Positions 54,220 through 64,000 of a DNA stretch of 64,000 bases are shown here, piece by piece (the stretch's first letter is position 1; each line of letters begins with the position of its first letter). A program made the translations under genes and the position numbers. The notes below the pieces were generated by a model. That model was not told the DNA's origin and searched no databases. It saw nothing but the letters and a program-made list of their open reading frames with translations. The DNA is taken from NCBI GenBank assembly GCA_018292915.2, contig JACVVK020000482.1, positions 85,001 through 149,000 on the forward strand, given 5' to 3'. The DNA is from Batillaria attramentaria. Taxonomy: Eukaryota > Mollusca > Gastropoda > Batillariidae.

Positions 54220-55327
54220 TCATGAACTGTGCAACGATGCTGCGCAGTTCATGAAATACGCAAAGTAGAACTGCTCATTACATGAACTGCGCAAAGGGTG
54301 TAATCTCGGTGAACACGAATAGCAGATTGTGAATTTCATGAACAATGCAATGTCGCTGTTTATCTTTGTCGCTTTGGAGTACTCTTGGAGCGCAAAAATC
54401 CAAGAAAATAAGCAAGAGCTCTCTGCGACGTCCACGGCACTCTTGGTCTGGAGAGGGCGCAGCAGATGAAACTTGCTCAGGTGCTCCTGGTAATGCAAAA
54501 TGAAGGCAAATGACCCGTCTTTCATGCTCTGCATATCGACGAGGTCTACTTGTCCTCTTTGGTGCAGGTCTGAAACAAGTACTGGTCTGACTACTGTTCC
54601 AGAAACAGTCTCTTTCCTCTTTCTTTTTTCTTGACAGCGTTCACATTCTGCCATGAGGGGAATGTTGTCATAGCTCTCCCTTAGCTTCGCATAAGTCTTC
54701 TTTTCACCTGCATGACCTGGAATACAAGAAACGAGAGTGAGAGAGAGATGGATGGAGAGAAAAAAAGAAATGAAAATTGGAAATGAGAGAGAGAGAGGGA
54801 GCGGGAGAGGGGGGGGGGGGAGAGACAGACAGGGGAGCAGGTCACTATCGCGAGCGTCACTACCGCGTGTAACACTTCCGCGTGTAACACTATCGCGAGT
54901 GTAATACTAGCGCGAGTTACACTACCGCGTGTAACACTTCCGCGTGCGAATGGCACTACCGCGTGTAACACTTCCGCGTGTGTAACACTATCGTGTGTTT
55001 AACACTACCGCGTGTAACACTGTCGCACAGAGAGAGAGAGAGAGAGAGAGAGACGTTTACAAGTATTTGATGTCGCTTACCTGTCGCTTGATGCGTTGCT
55101 TGCAGAACGTCTTGAACACGGCCTTGGGTGATCATAAGTTTTCCAGATGATTTTCGCTCAATACGATCCAATCCAGCAATGGACACGATCGCAAAGCTGT
55201 TCTTGATATGATAAACGTCCCGGTCTTCTTTTTTGCCTGTAAGAGGCCTTCGTAAAATCTCTAAAACCTTTTTTTCATAGTCATCAGACCACAAGCCTCG
55301 CGTCGAGTCATTTGTATTGACACTCAT
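54220..55327 (-). CDS. Truncated Ginger/KRBA2-like integrase
   Basis: I join 55081-55327 to 54220-54716 with GTAAGC donor and ATTCCAG acceptor, phase 1, giving 247 aa. The splice creates an H2C2 integrase zinc site: THQATGH (His-x4-His) then CERC (Cys-x2-Cys) about 24 residues on. RGQVDLVDMQSM and FILHYQEHLSKFHLLRPLQ follow, the start of an rve-type catalytic core with its first Asp. The frame then leaves the family at about AVDVAE and runs into the left TIR. The second Asp and the Glu are missing, so it is predicted inactive. Nothing suggests a host function. Confidence 0.6.
54841..55023. repeat. Minisatellite of CACTAxCGCG / GTGTAA units
   Basis: About ten imperfect 15-17-bp units alternate ACCGCGTGTAACACTTCCG and ATCGCGAGTGTAACAC. 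They fill the intron of the integrase gene and are followed by a short AG run at 55029-55053. Confidence 0.85.
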
Positions 55328-55689
55328 CTTGCTTCAGAATCAGAGAATCAACTGAGGCTGAGAATGCTTAGGCTTTTGCAGCATTGGGCGTCAAAATAAT
55401 GTTAAACGTGAATACTGAATTATGTTCAGATGTCGGTCTCTGGTAAAACTGCCTAGTTCATGAAATTCACAATCTGCTATTCGTGTTCACCACCGAGATT
55501 ACACCCTTTGCGCAGTTCATGTAATGAGCAGTTCTACTTTGCGTATTTCATGAACTGCGCAGCATCGTTGCACAGTTCATGAACTATGCAACAGCGTTGG
55601 ACAGTTCATGAACTACGCAAAAAATTGCGCAGTACATGAACTACGCAGGTACACGTATATCGCGTAACATACATAACAATACTAAGAGA

Positions 55690-56888
55690 GAGACTGACTG
55701 ACTGACTGAAACGTTTATTTCAGGATAAAGACTTGTAGGCATGGTCTGCCTATCTTACAAGCTGTCCTGCTAATCTAGAAACACTCTAAGAAAAATAAAG
55801 GCTAACATGACAAAAAGTATACCAGGCACAAAAGGAGTAAATCTAATAAGAAAATAGAAAAAAAAATAAACACGCAAAGATAGAAAGACGCGCAAGAAAT
55901 TCTAAGGAAACACATCGGAAAATAGGTGAAGAAGTAGATAGCATGGTGTTTGAAATTGTAGTATACAACATAACTTGTAAAAAGGTAACATGTCATAGTG
56001 CCATCTGATAACGAGTAATTTAGCATGGTTCAGATATTGTTCATGGACCTATGACTGACGTAAGTATCTGAGAAGTTGAGTTTTAAATGAATGAAGCTTC
56101 GGGGTACATTTTAAGTATGCTGGCAACTGGTTCCATGGAAGTGACCCAGAGAATGACAGGCTTGTTTTAAAAATGTCCAATCTAGGTAATGGTAATTGGA
56201 ACAGGCCATTTCTTGCGTTGTGTCGCTGACTTGGTTGAAAGAACGTGGTCAGATATGGAGGAGCCTTACAGTGGACTATCTTGTGCATGAAAACACACCG
56301 GTTGAACTCAAGATGCTTGGTAAGGGGGAGGAGTTCGAGCGCTCTAAGTTTTTCTTCTGTGGGTAAGGGCCCAGGATGTAAAAGCTTTATACCACGTTTA
56401 TAGAGAGAATTGATCTTTTTCAAGTGAATATCACCACATTTGTCCCAGAGGTTGGAGGCGTAATCTATATTACTTTTTATATGTGCGTGAAAGAAAACTT
56501 TGCAACTGTCGTGGCTAACTATGCGGTTAAGTTTACTTAGGAGAAAAAGAATTTAGGGCAGGGTTTTACTAAGTTTTTCTATGTGCGGCTCCCACTTCAA
56601 TTGGTCGTCCACTGTAACGCCCAAAAGGCGATGCGTTGACACTTGGTGTATGGGCTCTGAGCCGAGAGATAGTTTGAGAGGTAGAGGCTTCCGCTGGTGT
56701 CTTTGGCGGGTAGTTATTAGCATGCTCTTTGTTTTGGGGACGCTGATTATCATATGATTTGGGTACACCATTCAGATACTTCATCGAGGCTCTGCTGGAG
56801 TGTTTTGTTTATTGTTGCCTCTTTTTTGTCGGATGTGTGTAGTGTTGTGTCATCAGCAAATAACTCGCAGGACACGTTGGGACTAGAT
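55690..56888 (-). pseudogene. LINE-X, 3' portion (C-terminal RT and 3' UTR)
   Basis: Minus-strand pieces read CELFADDTTLHT, HRLLGVTVDDQLKWEPH, then after a frameshift INSLYKRGIKLLHPG and [13 protein letters not shown], matching the C-terminal half of the CR1-like ORF2. The 3' end has a CAGT-repeat tail at about 55690. The reading stops upstream at 56888, where a TIR element begins; the preceding RT motif is found at 63.7 kb. Confidence 0.82.
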
Positions 56889-56985
56889 AAACAACTAGAG
56901 GAGTAAACCCTCCTTGGCTCACTTGTGAGATAGGTCAAGGTCATTCAAAAGAGTATGTTTGTAAAGTTCTTATCACTAGCTATCT

Positions 56986-57032
56986 GTTGCTTGCGCGGCG
57001 TTAAGCCCTAAATAACTAACTAACTAACTCAC
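56986..57032 (-). repeat. (GTTA)n plus GCCGCGCAAGCAA repeat, copy 3
   Basis: GCTTGCGCGGCGTTAAGCCC then TAACTAACTAACTAAC is the reverse complement of the copies at 26.4 and 42.25 kb. It interrupts the left part of the TIR element. Confidence 0.65.
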
Positions 57033-57131
57033 TAGCTATCCTGAAGTAAGGTGTCTTGTGTTCATAGTTCCTAAGAAAACGGCAAATGGCGATATAACAG
57101 TTTTCCCAGGACAGCTTCATTCAAATGAGAT

Positions 57132-57144
57132 CTGTAAATTAAGA
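57132..57144 (+). other. Target-site duplication, left
   Basis: CTGTAAATTAAGA flanks the 3' end of the inserted LINE. The identical 13-mer lies at 62345-62357. Confidence 0.85.
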
Positions 57145-57273
57145 CTCTCAGACTCAGACTCAGATGATTTTATTGCACAGACATTTGTCCATCGCAATGG
57201 AGTGAGCATATGATAACAGATATTTGGAGCGAAAAAAGGGAATACCGTTAACACTAATAACAGACATCATTGT

Positions 57274-57275
<2 letters not shown>

Positions 57276-57308
<33 letters not shown>
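57276..57308. repeat. (CA)n microsatellite
   Basis: About 16 CA units in the LINE-2 3' UTR. Confidence 0.95.
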
Positions 57309-57310
<2 letters not shown>

Positions 57311-57480
57311 CAGGTGTTGCTGCAAAGAGCAAGAGACGGTCGGAATTACAGTACATGGAGCGTGAGCAAAACTCGCGCTGTAAGCTTATACGTGAGCGGT
57401 ATTCTAAATATAGGCCAAAAGCCCGTGTTACGGGTAGTGACACAACTAGCAGGCCAGTCTGCACGTGGCAGAGACACGAT

Positions 57481-60400
57481 CTAAGGGGCCGTATCAAAGA
57501 TACTGTTTCGCATCTTGAGAGCGAAAAACACATATTTTGCGAGTTGAGATACATGTGACGAATCGGAAGTGTTTAGAATGGACAGTTTTCTTGTTCTGAA
57601 CATTGACAAGTCGAACTGGGACAAGTACCGAGTTCGCAAGTCGGCATACAGGGTACAATCAAAGAAAAAATGCAACTCGTCTTCTGGAGCATTGCCACAG
57701 TGTGGACATAGTTTTGCCAGTGGATTGGATGTTTGATACCTGAGCTTGTGACATTTCAAATCGGTAATACCAAGGCGGAATTTGGTGAACATATTTCTGA
57801 TGTAGTATGCCGTAACAATATCGAGATACTTTTCTCTTTCGAGCAAACTCTTGAAGCTGCAATATAATTCGAAGCGTACACTGACGGAAATTTTGGACGA
57901 CCAGTTCTGTCAATCAACCATTCGTTGCCTGAAAACTCGTAAAAACGCATTCTTGTTTCCCACGCTTTGTGCCATCCAAACGTAGGCAAACCCGTTACGG
58001 CATAGCAATGCCTTTACTTTTGTCACCCATGTTACTTTGCCCTTCTCGTCCATATCTTTCAGCATTTGGTACGCCATTTTAGAAAATCTACCCTCGGGCA
58101 AAGAACATAGTCGTAGCCAGAAAGAAATGCACCTGACAGAAGCAGTTACATACAGCGGATAACGGCCGAGTTCACCGTATACCATTTGATTAGGTGTGCG
58201 TAAACCAACATTCAGTAGGCGCTTACAAGCAAAGAGGTGTACCTTCTCAATCTCAACACATTCGTCAGTACCCCATATCTCAGACCCGTACAGTAATATG
58301 GGTGAAACCTGAGCGTCGAACAGTTTGAAAAAGACATCAACATTATTACAATTTACTCTCCAGAGGGTTCTAAAAATATCAATGCAACATTTCTTTGCCT
58401 TTGTGGCAATATCTTGTACAGATCTATTCAGACTTAGGCGGGTAGTAAAATCTAGACCTAAATACTTGTACGAACTTACTACTTCTATACGTTTATTACC
58501 GTATTTCCACTTTTCATGCTTAGAAAGGCAACCACCATTTCTAAATACAATGACTTTTGTCTTATTCAAATTTACACACAAACCCAGCTTTTGAGACACT
58601 GTATACAAATTATTGAGTTGTGTTTGGAGACCATTCGGTGTGGCGGAAAGTAACGCAATGTCATCCGCAAACATTAATAGGAACAATTCAATGGCACCTG
58701 GTGTAAGCTGAAACCCATGTTTACCCTGCTGACTAATAAATGAGGCCAGCTCGTTGATTAAGAAGGAAAAAAGTGTCGGAGAGGCTAAACAACCCTGCTT
58801 AAGTCCCTGGAAACACTGAAAGTAGTCAGTACACGTGGACCTGTCACGTACACAAAACAACACCGAACTGTACATAGATTTCAGAGCCGAGAGCATCTTA
58901 CCACGGACCCCTAATTTGAGCAAAAGATTCCAAAGTATGTGCCTTTTTACGGTGTCGAAGGCTTTACGAAAATCAACAAAAGCAACGTAGACCTTTTTAT
59001 TTTGTAGGAGGTGTTTTTGTGCAAGTGCAAAAAGTGTAAATATATGGTCTGTGGTAGTGTATGTTTTCGTGAATCCAGCCTGAGTTTCAGACAAAATATT
59101 GTGACTGTCAGCCCAGGATGCCAACCTTTTATTCGGGATATGAGTATATAATTTACTGACACAACTGAGGAGGGCTATACCACGATAATTGTCAGGGTTA
59201 TTTTTATTACCTTTCTTATGCAGTGGAAGTATAATTGCCTTACACCATTCCTGTGGGAAGACCCCTTTTGTGAACAGTGCATTGAAATACCTAGTCAGGA
59301 AAGGTGTTATTATAGCAGCTGCTGATTTTAGAATTTCATTTATTACACAGTCGGGGCCGGGGGCTTTACCGGTTTTTGCATGTCGAATAGCATCAGACAC
59401 TTCATTTTCAGTGATGTCAGCATCAAGTTCATGAAAAATTATGTCAGTGTCTACATCTTCACCTGTATGAGGAATATCACTATTCTGCTGGTCAGCAGAC
59501 TCATTTAATATAGTGGAAAAGTGATCCAACCATTCCTCCTTTGTGATGTCATTTCTAACATGTGATTTGCGTCTCCATCGATTTATTTCTTTCCAAAATG
59601 CTTGCGAATTCCCTCGACTGCCAACGATACGATCTACACAGTCGGTTTTGTACTTACTTTCTTTGCTTTTAAGAAGGTTTTTATACATCTTTCTTGTCTG
59701 CACATATGTATCTCTGTCTGCTGCAGTTTTTGTACGATTAAACAACTTTAAGGCTTTACGTGTGTTTTTCTTCATCTCTGCACATTCCTTATCATACCAT
59801 GGGTGACTCACCTTCATATTCACAGAATGATCTGTAAATCTAGACGTAGGCTGCTTTAACATACAACTGGCTACATCTTTAACAGCATCCGTAAACATAT
59901 CAAGTGAACTATCTAAAGAGACGGCAATCTGTTCAGCAGCAACTGCAAGGCGAGTGTGAAAAACAGTGGAAGAGAGATTTTCATTGATGATGTGAATTTT
60001 CTCTGGATCCCAGACAAACTTTTCGGGTTGAACATAAGGTTCAAAGTTATCTGCGCTTGCAGAATCTGAGTAGTAACTGACTGCTATTTGTAGTTCTAGT
60101 GGCATGTGAACGGACTCAACTCTGTCTGCAACACGCAGTGAATGACACTTGGGTAGCAAGTCATGAGAAGCAATACAGTAATCATTTATACTTGTACCAG
60201 TGGAGGAAATGTAAGTAAGTTGCTTGGAAGTTACTGGGGTGCAGAGGCCATTTAAGATGAGAAATTCAAAACATGCAAACAAGACTAGCAATTGTTTGCC
60301 AAAGGAGTTAACAACTGGGTCATCAGACTGTCTGTTTTTAAGAAACCAATCAACATCGTGTGAAAGTGACACTTCAGGGTCCACCATAAACAGTTCAGAG

Positions 60401-60948
60401 TTTGGTTGCATATCTGCAGTTCGGCTGTTGAAGTCCCCGCAGAGCAAGAAATACACATCATTGAACTGTTCAAGGACACGGACTAAGCACTGTTCTACTT
60501 CCTGTATGTGACAGTTGTGATCCAAATCTCTGTAGAACGTGGAGTCGGATGGGGGGACATAGCAGCCGACATAAATAACGTCTTTGTCAGTTCCAAACAC
60601 AGATTTGTCAAAACGGAGAACAACAACCTGGTCACAGACAACATCTACCTTGGCAACGCGATTTGCAAATGAGTTCTTGACAAGCACTACTACACCTCCT
60701 GAGCTTCTGCCAAAACGGGACAGTCTGACAGCAGGGGCAGAGAAGCAGGTGAAGTCAGACAAACTGTTTGGGGGAGTGAAATTACTACACAAGAATGTTT
60801 CTACTAAACACACAATGTCAAAGCTATTTACATACCGTATGAAGTCCGGATCACTAAGTTTGGTCGAAAGACCGTCAATATTCCAAGAGAGGATAGTGAG
60901 TGAGTGCTGGGACTCTTTACCGACTACACGCGTGTCACACACTGACAT
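57481..60948 (-). pseudogene. LINE-2 ORF2, one in-frame stop
   Basis: The frame 60948-57910 (1012 aa) has endonuclease motifs SWNIDGL, VETFL, GDFNSR and ESVHMPLEL, then RT motifs APGPDCVINEI, NYRGIALLS, AFVDFRKAFD, GLKQGCLASP and MFADDIALLSA (near residue 759). It ends at a TGA (57912-57910). The same frame continues without shift to 57481 and holds CPHCG with ELHFFFDC, the C-x2-C...H...C zinc knuckle that ends such ORF2 proteins. A single nonsense mutation therefore removes about 140 residues. Start chosen at the first Met, 36 nt after the ORF1 stop. Confidence 0.88.
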
Positions 60949-60984
60949 GTCACGTGCAGCTGGACTCGGGGCTTGGCCGGCGTC

Positions 60985-61992
60985 TCACGCGTCATCACCG
61001 GTCATCTCGTCGTCGGCCGGGGTGCGCGGTGACTGGGTCTGACGTCTGCGGCGCTTCGGAGGGTGGGGGGAGGGGAGGGAGAGCGTATCACGTGCTGCAC
61101 TGTCGTCACGGTCAAGGCCAGTGCGGTGTGTAGTTGGGGTGTGTGGGGGCTGGCTACCGCTGCCACTCGTTCCGCTTCGATGCTCGCGGCGGCGGCCGAA
61201 GTTGTCGGTGTCGCTGGCGTTCCGTTGTCGTAGGGGGCCGGCTACCACCAGTTCGTTGCCCTTGTAGTAGGCGTGGAACCCTTGGTCGCGCTTCTGCTGG
61301 ATTTTCTCGCGTTGACGGGTCGTCAGATCGCCGGAAACACCGATCCCTTTCTGTTTAAGAGCGGGGCGGCCTTTCGTCAGAATGGCCATCTTGTCTCTCC
61401 ACCGTGTAAACTTGACGATTATGGGACGGGGCTAGGAGTCACGACTGGCTGCCGCAGCAGCAAAACTGGCTTTCGGTTTTCCCAATCGGTGTGCCCGCAC
61501 CACGTCGTCGACACTCCAAGTCTTGTTCGGCACAGTCCCTTGCAGACACTGCACCACCTTTTCTGCACACGAATCGAAAGTCTCGCCAGGGGTCTCAGGC
61601 ACACCAAAGAACCTCAAATTGTCACGGCGAGAAAACGCCTCGAGTTTTTCAATCTCTTCCTCGTAACGAGCCTGAAGCTCACGAAGGTCTTCCTGAAGAT
61701 CGTCCACAGATTCAGCAAGATCGTCATGTTTCTCAGCTATCTTGGTACACGTAGTCTCGAGAGACTGTGTTCTGCCCTTCAAGTCTAAAATGTCATTTGC
61801 GATAGCCTGTACCGACTCGACCACACCACTTACTTCAGCTCTCAGAACGTCTAGTCGAGAGTTGATCGCCCGTGTCTGTCCGTCGATGCTTCGCTGGATA
61901 ATCCTCTCAATGTCGGCCAAAGTAGCACCGGCTGTTGGTGTCGTCGTAGCGAGGACCGTCGCGGACACAGAGTTGCCGCTGCTTTCCGACAT
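60985..61992 (-). pseudogene. LINE-2 ORF1, one in-frame stop
   Basis: From Met at 61992 the frame has a long coiled coil (about residues 25-115), then AFSRRDNLRFFGVPE, the start of the RRM-like fold of L1-type ORF1 proteins, and VDDVVRAHRLGKP. A TAG at 61434-61432 stops it after 186 aa. The same frame goes on through IIVKFTRWRDKM and GDLTTRQREKI to a TGA at 60987-60985, with a basic KRRRRQ stretch. ORF1 proteins coat the LINE RNA; this one would be cut in its second half. Confidence 0.82.
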
Positions 61993-62344
61993 AGTGTCCG
62001 ATGTAGCGAGTCAGTAACGCCAGATACAGTCACAGGCAGTCGTCCCGCAGTACACTTGCACTGGCAGCGGTCACTGGCTAAACAGCTGAGGCAGTGTTCA
62101 CCAGGCGATTTCTCCCTGCTATGGTGGGTATTCACTGTAGCGCTGAAAGTTTGAGGCAGTCACAACTCGGCGATAAAACACCTCCTGGCAATAAATTTCA
62201 CACCACTCTGATCATTGTCACTTCCAGAACACAGCAGTACCAAAATCGGGAAAAACAATTGTAATAATCCACAATTATAGGAACTTTTGTGAAATTTCAG
62301 CCGGAGCTCCAAAAATTTGGTATGGTAGGCTTGGTGAACTCGTA

Positions 62345-62357
62345 CTGTAAATTAAGA
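62345..62357 (+). other. Target-site duplication, right
   Basis: CTGTAAATTAAGA, after which the TIR element resumes with GCTTATCA as in copy 1 at about 1612. Confidence 0.85.
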
Positions 62358-63650
62358 GCTTATCAGTGACCGTCATTATGCCAAGTTTGATAGCTCTAAT
62401 ATTTGTAGTTTCTGTACAAATGGTAATGTAAAATTTCACAACAGGCAGCTGTAATGACCTTGACCTTGAATCAAGGTCACTTAAACAGGTATGTCTGCAT
62501 AGGACTCTTTGCTGCCTATCATTGTGCCTTGTTTGGTGCCTCTACTGTTTGTTGTTTCCAAGAAAATGCTAACGTTAAAGTCTCCGCAAAACATCTTGAA
62601 TGGCCTTGACCTTGACTCAAGGAAATTGAATACAAGTATGCCAGTACAGGTTTTGTCAATGTCTATCATCAAGCAAAGTTTGATGCCTCTGGTACCCCTA
62701 CATTCTGAGAAAATGGCAATTTTAAATTTCCAATGAGACAGCTTTGATAACCTTGACCTTCAGCCAAGGCCATTCAAAATAGTATGTCTTGAAAGGTCTT
62801 GCTGCTGTTTATCAGCAATCCAGATTTAGTGCTTCTGCTGTTTATTGTTTCTGAGAAAATGCCAATGTTAAGGTTTTGGAAGGTTTTTCTGCAAAACAGC
62901 TTGTATGGCCTTGACCTTGACTCAAAGTCACTGAATACAGGTATGTCAGTAAATGTGTTGTCAATGTCTATTATCATGCAAAGTTCGATGTCCACGGCTT
63001 TTCTAGATTCTGAAAAAATGTCAATGTAAAATTTCCAAACAGACAGCTTTAGTGACCTTGACCTTGGGTCAAGGTCAATCGTTATGGTATATTTTGAAAG
63101 GTCTTCCCGACATACTGCTGGCTTCCGGTAGTTTTATGGGTGGTGTGATTTTCACTGTGACAGTCATCTGTACACGATTTCTCTGTATCAAGATAACAAG
63201 AAGTGAGTATGAGAGAAAATCGTGAGAATAACGCCCAGCGTGCCAAATTTGGTGCCTCTGTTGTTCATTGTTTCTGAGAAAATGCCAATGTTAAGGTTTT
63301 GGAAGGTTTTCCGCAAAACAGCTTGCATGGCCTTGACCTTGATTCAAAGTCACTGAATACAGGTATGTCAATAAAGGCGTTGCCAATGTCTATCATCATG
63401 CAAAGTTTGATGTCTCTGGCTTTTCTAGACTCTGAGAAAATGCCATTGTAAAATTTCCAGACAGACAGCTTTAGTGACCTTGACCTTGTGTCAAGGTCAA
63501 TCACTAAGATATGCTTTGAAAGGTCTTATGGCTGTCTATCAGCTTGCCAAGTTTGGTGCCTCTGGTGCACATTGTTTCTGAGAAAATGCCAGTGTTATGG
63601 TTTACTGCGGACACACAGACAGACACACACACACACACAGACAGACGACG
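62358..63650 (+). repeat. 145-bp CCTTGACCTTG unit array inside copy 3
   Basis: About eight units, each carrying CCTTGACCTTG near one edge and AATGCCAATGTTAAGG or CAATGTAAAATTTCC motifs. Alternate units are more alike, giving a higher order of about 290 bp. It matches 1600-2730. A short unrelated stretch interrupts it at about 63105-63235. Confidence 0.8.
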
Positions 63651-63692
63651 GAGGGTTATTACATAGACTCACTTTGTTACACAAGTGAGCCA

Positions 63693-63808
63693 AAAAGGAA
63701 GGTCATTAATATAAAGACAAAATAAAAGAGGCCCCAAGATGGAGCCCTGAGGTACCCCATACTTAACAATCCCTTCGGATGAGAATGTGCCATTTAAAAA
63801 GATTCTCT
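63693..63808 (-). pseudogene. LINE-X, upstream RT piece
   Basis: The minus frame reads [14 protein letters not shown] then CLYINDLP, the RT motif that directly precedes the FADD region. The continuation, from LSSPNVSCELFADD, lies at 56888 on the far side of the inserted element. Confidence 0.8.
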
Positions 63809-63815
63809 GTTTCCT

Positions 63816-63816
63816 G

Positions 63817-63851
<35 letters not shown>
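63816..63851. repeat. (AG)n microsatellite
   Basis: About 17 AG units between two LINE-X pieces, equivalent to the 3' tail position at 55.69 kb. Confidence 0.93.
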
Positions 63852-63855
<4 letters not shown>

Positions 63856-64000
63856 GAAACGTTTTTTTTATTGCTGCCTATCTTACATGCTGTCCTGCTA
63901 TTCTACATTAAAGGGTATTGAGAAAAAAATCAAAACAAACAAACAAACAATAAAAATGTTTAAAAAAAAGAAAAGTATAAACTATCTAGGGGAAATACAG
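63852..64000 (-). pseudogene. Second LINE-X 3' end, partial at window edge
   Basis: GATGAAACGTTTTTTTTATT and TGCCTATCTTACATGCTGTC match the LINE-X 3' UTR at 55.71-55.78 kb. The element continues past 64000. Confidence 0.6.

Larger units (their letters stand above)
54132..55669 (-). mobile_element. Ginger-like DNA transposon with 215-bp TIRs
   Basis: Inverted arms 54132-54346 and 55455-55669 are about 95% alike and begin TGTTACGCGATATACG. Each arm repeats CATGAACT(G/A)xGCA five or so times. Between them lies a two-exon integrase fragment on the minus strand. Ginger elements are cut-and-paste transposons with integrases related to those of gypsy-type elements. Lack of the distal catalytic residues suggests a defective copy. 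No clear target duplication was found. Confidence 0.65.
57145..62344 (-). mobile_element. Full-length LINE-2 (L1/Tx1- or I-like), 5.2 kb
   Basis: It is bounded exactly by a 13-bp duplication, 5' end at 62344 and 3' end at 57145 with a CTGAGT-repeat tail. It carries ORF1 (coiled coil plus RRM-like start) and ORF2 (endonuclease, RT, zinc knuckle). Each ORF is broken by one nonsense codon. A CA run lies in the 3' UTR at 57276-57308. The clade is not certain. Confidence 0.88.
56893..63695 (+). mobile_element. GGCTCACTTGTG-family element, copy 3, split by a LINE
   Basis: The left end AACTAGAGGAGTAAACCCTC and TTGGCTCACTTGTGAG is at 56.9 kb and the right end TTGTTACACAAGTGAGCC at 63.69 kb. The interior of 145-bp CCTTGACCTTG units resumes at 62358 after the inserted LINE. 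A GTTA/GCGCGGCGTTAAG repeat lies at 56986-57032. The element is inserted inside LINE-X. Confidence 0.8.

Overview
The window is animal nuclear DNA, very probably from a mollusc such as a marine gastropod. The lineage is my inference, not proven. It shows spliced immunoglobulin-superfamily (IgSF) receptor genes with small phase-1 exons, long CA/GT and other microsatellites, tRNA-headed SINEs, several LINE families and several TIR DNA elements. There are no bacterial or viral operons. Most long open frames are transposon ORFs or translated microsatellites. The host genes only appear when splice sites are read from the sequence.

Host genes, left to right. Gene A (minus, 8515 to 486, continuing past the left edge) encodes a signal peptide and two Ig domains, each split by an intron. 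Gene B (minus, 22858 to 17400; 7 exons, 518 aa) and gene D (minus, 49450 to 44018; 7 exons, 535 aa) are complete paralogues. Their first-exon, domain 1-3 and membrane exon lengths are identical (64, 240, 276, 303 and 105 nt). Each encodes a signal peptide, four Ig-like domains, one membrane segment and a cytoplasmic tail with two acidic NPYxx-hydrophobic motifs. Gene C (plus, 24495 to 40750; at least 10 exons, about 581 aa) shares domains 1-3 with B and D. It lacks domain 4 and has a different membrane segment and a tail built from five small phase-1 cassette exons. Gene E (plus, from 51507) is represented only by a 64-nt signal-peptide exon. The order B(-) C(+) D(-) E(+) suggests that a head-to-head pair of receptor genes was duplicated.

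Mobile DNA. A large CR1-like LINE with intact ORF1 (SGNH-type esterase) and intact ORF2 (endonuclease plus reverse transcriptase) lies antisense in the intron of gene C between its membrane exon and its tail exons. At the right end there is a three-level nest: a LINE reverse-transcriptase copy is split by a TIR element, which is itself split by a second full-length LINE (57145-62344) with a 13-bp target duplication. That LINE carries exactly one nonsense codon in each ORF. Other elements are a THAP-containing TIR element (3012-4551), a 4.3-kb TIR element with a PHD-like transposase tail (10503-14783), a Ginger-like integrase element with 215-bp TIRs (54132-55669), several copies of a family ending in GGCTCACTTGTG, foldback elements and three or four SINE families.

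Together the host genes look like a cluster of cell-surface recognition receptors. B and D carry tyrosine-motif tails while C has a different tail on the same ectodomain, a layout reminiscent of paired receptors in immune or self-recognition systems. That role is inference only. The rest of the window is repeat-driven expansion of introns and intergenic DNA.
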